Below, piece by piece: positions 61,875-64,000 of a stretch of 64,000 nt of DNA (within the stretch, counting starts at the first letter, position 1; each line of letters opens with the position of its first letter). This stretch comes from CADEFX01 sp046154585. Lineage in GTDB: Bacteria; Pseudomonadota; Alphaproteobacteria; Rhizobiales; Hyphomicrobiaceae. The stretch covers positions 1 through 64,000 of the forward strand of contig JBJXDX010000091.1 of NCBI GenBank assembly GCA_046154585.1. Reading direction: 5' to 3'. Position numbers and translations under genes: made by a program. The notes under the pieces are model-generated. The model saw only the letters and a program-made list of their open reading frames with translations, did no database searches and had not been told where the DNA came from.

Positions 61875-62981
61875 TCAGTTGTTTCCTTGCGGCTTGCGCT
61901 GCAGCTGGTCGAGAGGCAGGAACGGCACGACGCCCTGGCCGCCCTTGCTGTCGAGAATGATCTTGTCGGTCCCCGACATGACGCGCTCCATCGTCTCCAG
62001 GAACATGCGGCGGCGCGTGACCTCTGGTGCCTTGAGATACTCCTCATAGATCTTCAGAAAACGCGACGCCTGTCCGGTGGCCTCTGCCACTGTCTGTTGC
62101 TTGTAGCCTTCGGCGCCTTGCAGCGTACGCTCCGCCTCACCGCGGGCCTCCGGCACGATCCGGTTGGCGTATGTGAACGCCTCGTTCTGGAGCCGTTCCT
62201 TGTCGGCGCGTGCGGCCTGCACATCACGGAACGCATCGATGACCGACGCTGGCGGATCGACCTTCTGCAATTGCACCTGATCGATGCGAATGCCAGCCTT
62301 ATACATATCGAGCGTGTCCTGCATCAGCTTCTGCACAGCCGCTTCGGTTTTTTGCCGCGCTTCCGTCAGGATGGGCTGAATGTTGGACTGGCCGACGATC
62401 TCGCGCATCGCGCTTTCCGCCACTTCTTTGACGGTCGTTTCCGGGTTCTGAATATTGAAGAGATATTCGGCCGCGTCCCGGATGCGCCAGAAGACCACGA
62501 AATCCACGTCGACGATGTTCTCGTCGCCGGTGAGCATCAGGCTTTCCTCGGGAATGTCACGAATGCCGGTCGCCATCCCGCGGCTGGCCGTTCCTGTGCG
62601 CATACCCACTTCGATGATGTTCTGGCGCGTCACCTTCGGCAGACGCACCTCTTCGATCGGGTAGGGAAGCCGGAAGTGCAGCCCCGGCGGCTCCTGCCGC
62701 GTGAACTGACCGAAGCGCATGACAACGCCGAGCTCGTCGGGGTTGACCCGAAATGTAAAGGCAAAGAAACAAAACAGCGCGATTCCGACGGCCGCGGCCA
62801 GGAACATCAACGGACCAGGAATGCCCGATCCTGGAATGACCTGCTTCAAGCGGTCCTGACTACGCTTCAGCAGCTCTTCCAGATCCGGCTGGTTGCCGCC
62901 GCCGGTCGGACCCGAACCCCATGGGCCACCACCGCCGCCTCCGCCACCCTTCCAACCGCCGCCTTGATTGCTCCACGGCAT
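61875..62981 (-). CDS. hflK: HflK, SPFH-domain subunit of the FtsH-modulating complex, 368 aa
   Basis: Partner of HflC. It has a Gly/Trp-rich cytoplasmic N-terminus (MPWSNQGGGWKGGG and PDLEELLKRSQDRLKQ), a TM segment (MFLAAAVGIALFCFFAFTF, about 58-77), and the SPFH domain with QEPPGLHFRLPYPIEEV and DENIVDVDFVVFWRI. A helical coiled-coil region completes it. ATG 62981 is used, not the TTG just before it. The unit hflK-hflC-DUF2065 starts here, 260 bases after the folA stop. Confidence 0.95.
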   Translation of the reverse strand: MPWSNQGGGWKGGGGGGGGPWGSGPTGGGNQPDLEELLKRSQDRLKQVIPGSGIPGPLMFLAAAVGIALFCFFAFTFRVNPDELGVVMRFGQFTRQEPPGLHFRLPYPIEEVRLPKVTRQNIIEVGMRTGTASRGMATGIRDIPEESLMLTGDENIVDVDFVVFWRIRDAAEYLFNIQNPETTVKEVAESAMREIVGQSNIQPILTEARQKTEAAVQKLMQDTLDMYKAGIRIDQVQLQKVDPPASVIDAFRDVQAARADKERLQNEAFTYANRIVPEARGEAERTLQGAEGYKQQTVAEATGQASRFLKIYEEYLKAPEVTRRRMFLETMERVMSGTDKIILDSKGGQGVVPFLPLDQLQRKPQGNN

Positions 62982-63241
62982 CAATATCTGCCCTTCTTCT
63001 GTTCCATCGGACCGGGATGCACGTGAACCTCCGACCGTGTGCCAGTCGGGGTCCCCAATCCATCCCTTTCACGGAGATCTTGCCCGGACAGCTTATAGGA
63101 CATGCCGCCGGGCCTGCGCAAACAATGAGCAGAATTTCGGTAATGCGAAGCTGAGGTTCAACCCCGCCGGCAGCACGCGGCGGGCCTATATTTTGCTAGC
63201 CCGCTCGCAAAGAGGGCTTGAAATGCCGCAAAGGCAAGCGC

Positions 63242-63778
63242 TTAGAACGACTGGGCCGGGCTGGAATTCCGCTCGAGCACGACCAGGGTGGCGTCATAAT
63301 CGTCGCCCGGCGCGCGCTCCAAGTGTATGCGCGACACGTCATGCCAATTCACCATGTCCGGTGTAAAGAACGTATCCCCCTCGGGCGAGCCGTGGATGCG
63401 CGTCAAGTAGATCCGGCCGGCACGCGCCAGCATCGCCTCGAAGATGTCCGCCCCGCCGATGACCGCGATCTCGTCGGCGCCTCGCACAGCGGCCAGCGCC
63501 TGGGCGCGCGCGATGGCCGCGTCCACGCTTGCGAAAACCTCCACTCCATCGGCCTTGAAGGCAGGGTCACGCGTCACCACAAGATTGTCGCGGCCCGGCA
63601 AAGGCTTACCGATCGACTGAAACGTCTTGCGGCCCATGATGACCGGCTTGCCGAGCGTCAGCTTGCGAAACATTTTGAGGTCGTTCGGCATCCGCCACGG
63701 CAGCGTGCCCTTACGGCCGATCACACCATTCTCCGCAACGGCAACGACGAACGCGATACGGGCGGGCGCACCGCTCAC
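63242..63778 (-). CDS. folA: Dihydrofolate reductase, 178 aa
   Basis: Reduces dihydrofolate to tetrahydrofolate with NADPH, the companion of ThyA. Family blocks are FVVAVAENGVIGRKGTLPWRMPNDL (split: VIGRKGTLPWRMPND at residues 19-33), PVIMGRKTF, LPGRDNLVVTR and VIGGADIFE. GTG 63778 overlaps the thyA stop by four bases (GTGA), fixing the start and indicating coupling. Length is typical, with a slightly extended N-terminus. Confidence 0.94.
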   Translation of the reverse strand: MSGAPARIAFVVAVAENGVIGRKGTLPWRMPNDLKMFRKLTLGKPVIMGRKTFQSIGKPLPGRDNLVVTRDPAFKADGVEVFASVDAAIARAQALAAVRGADEIAVIGGADIFEAMLARAGRIYLTRIHGSPEGDTFFTPDMVNWHDVSRIHLERAPGDDYDATLVVLERNSSPAQSF

Positions 63779-64000
63779 ACCGCTACCTCGGCCTTGATGT
63801 GCGGATGCGGATCGTACCCGGTGAGCTTGAAGTCCTCGTACTTGAAGTCGAAGATCGAGCGCACGGCAGGATTGATCTCCATCCGCGGCAGCGGTCTCGG
63901 CGTCCGCGTCAACTGCAGGTCGGCCTGATCGAAATGGTTCAAGTAGAGGTGCGTATCGCCGAAGGTGTGAACAAAGTCGCCCACCCGCAGCCCCGTCGCC
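63775..64000 (-). CDS. thyA: Thymidylate synthase, C-terminal part only (window edge)
   Basis: The last 75 or so residues of ThyA, which makes dTMP from dUMP with methylene-tetrahydrofolate. DFVHTFGDTHLYLNHFDQA is the highly conserved segment that includes the dUMP-binding HxYxN-like residues, and the end FKLTGYDPHPHIKAEVAV matches the usual C-terminus. The 5' part, with the catalytic Cys, lies outside the window. It is translationally coupled to folA. Confidence 0.93.
   Translation of the reverse strand, partial: ATGLRVGDFVHTFGDTHLYLNHFDQADLQLTRTPRPLPRMEINPAVRSIFDFKYEDFKLTGYDPHPHIKAEVAV

Noticed and set aside
63163..63184. CCCGCCG ... CGGCGGG stem between folA and hflK
   Set aside because: Seven pairs without a T-run in either direction; may be a fortuitous GC palindrome.

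Overview
The window is high-GC bacterial chromosome. Its gene content fits an alphaproteobacterium of the order Hyphomicrobiales (Rhizobiales). The evidence is the tsaD / hemC-hemD-mitofilin-hemY neighbourhood, the thyA-folA-hflK-hflC-DUF2065 order, acetoacetyl-CoA reductase (PHB cycle), an EgtB/EgtD ergothioneine pair, and short palindromic intergenic repeats of the kind common in that order. I cannot assign a genus.

Layout. 1-260: the edge of an IS3-family element and the 3' half of a tRNA, a likely old integration boundary. 326-9827: core genes (FAD oxidoreductase, UDP-glucose dehydrogenase, tsaD, then the porphyrin operon hemC-hemD-mitofilin-hemY). 9828-11100: an SDR, an inverted repeat and an IS110 transposase remnant. 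11174-26440: a large catabolic locus. On the minus strand a five-gene operon holds two complete HyuA/HyuB (hydantoinase/oxoprolinase/acetone-carboxylase type) pairs around an SDR. Divergent from it run an SDR and a complete dipeptide/oligopeptide ABC importer, with a GntR-like palindrome in the shared promoter region and a hairpin after the binding-protein gene. 26727-39500: a mixed set (Tat-exported phosphoesterase, SDR, LTA-synthase-like phosphotransferase, YddA-type ABC protein, a membrane ferredoxin-cyclase fusion, OmpA-like protein, PhaB, enolase-superfamily enzyme, pyrophosphatase). 39840-42106: egtB-egtD. 42078-42857: debris of a heavy-metal efflux locus. 43213-49247: a third HyuA/HyuB pair with a class-III aminotransferase and a divergent FadR-type regulator whose operator is visible inside its promoter.

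49327-57032 is the least familiar part: a CinA-like/nucleotidyltransferase fusion, an animal-type haem peroxidase translationally coupled to a 151-residue protein of unknown family, a convergent SARP/BTAD-type regulator, and a stand-alone YcaO enzyme. Two identical 7-base direct repeats with an 11-base period lie upstream of the peroxidase gene. That is the geometry SARP regulators recognise, and it ties the locus together. I regard YcaO + SARP + peroxidase + 151-residue partner as the best candidate for an undescribed system here; its chemistry is unknown. A 78-residue reading frame divergent from ycaO, with a Ser/Thr/Gly-rich tail, is a speculative precursor candidate.

57049-64000: tRNA-Ser(CGA), a branched-chain-type ABC importer with fused LivH-LivM permease and no binding protein, a repeat region, then DUF2065, hflC, hflK, folA and the 3' end of thyA. 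I saw no rRNA, CRISPR array, prophage or intact transposon.
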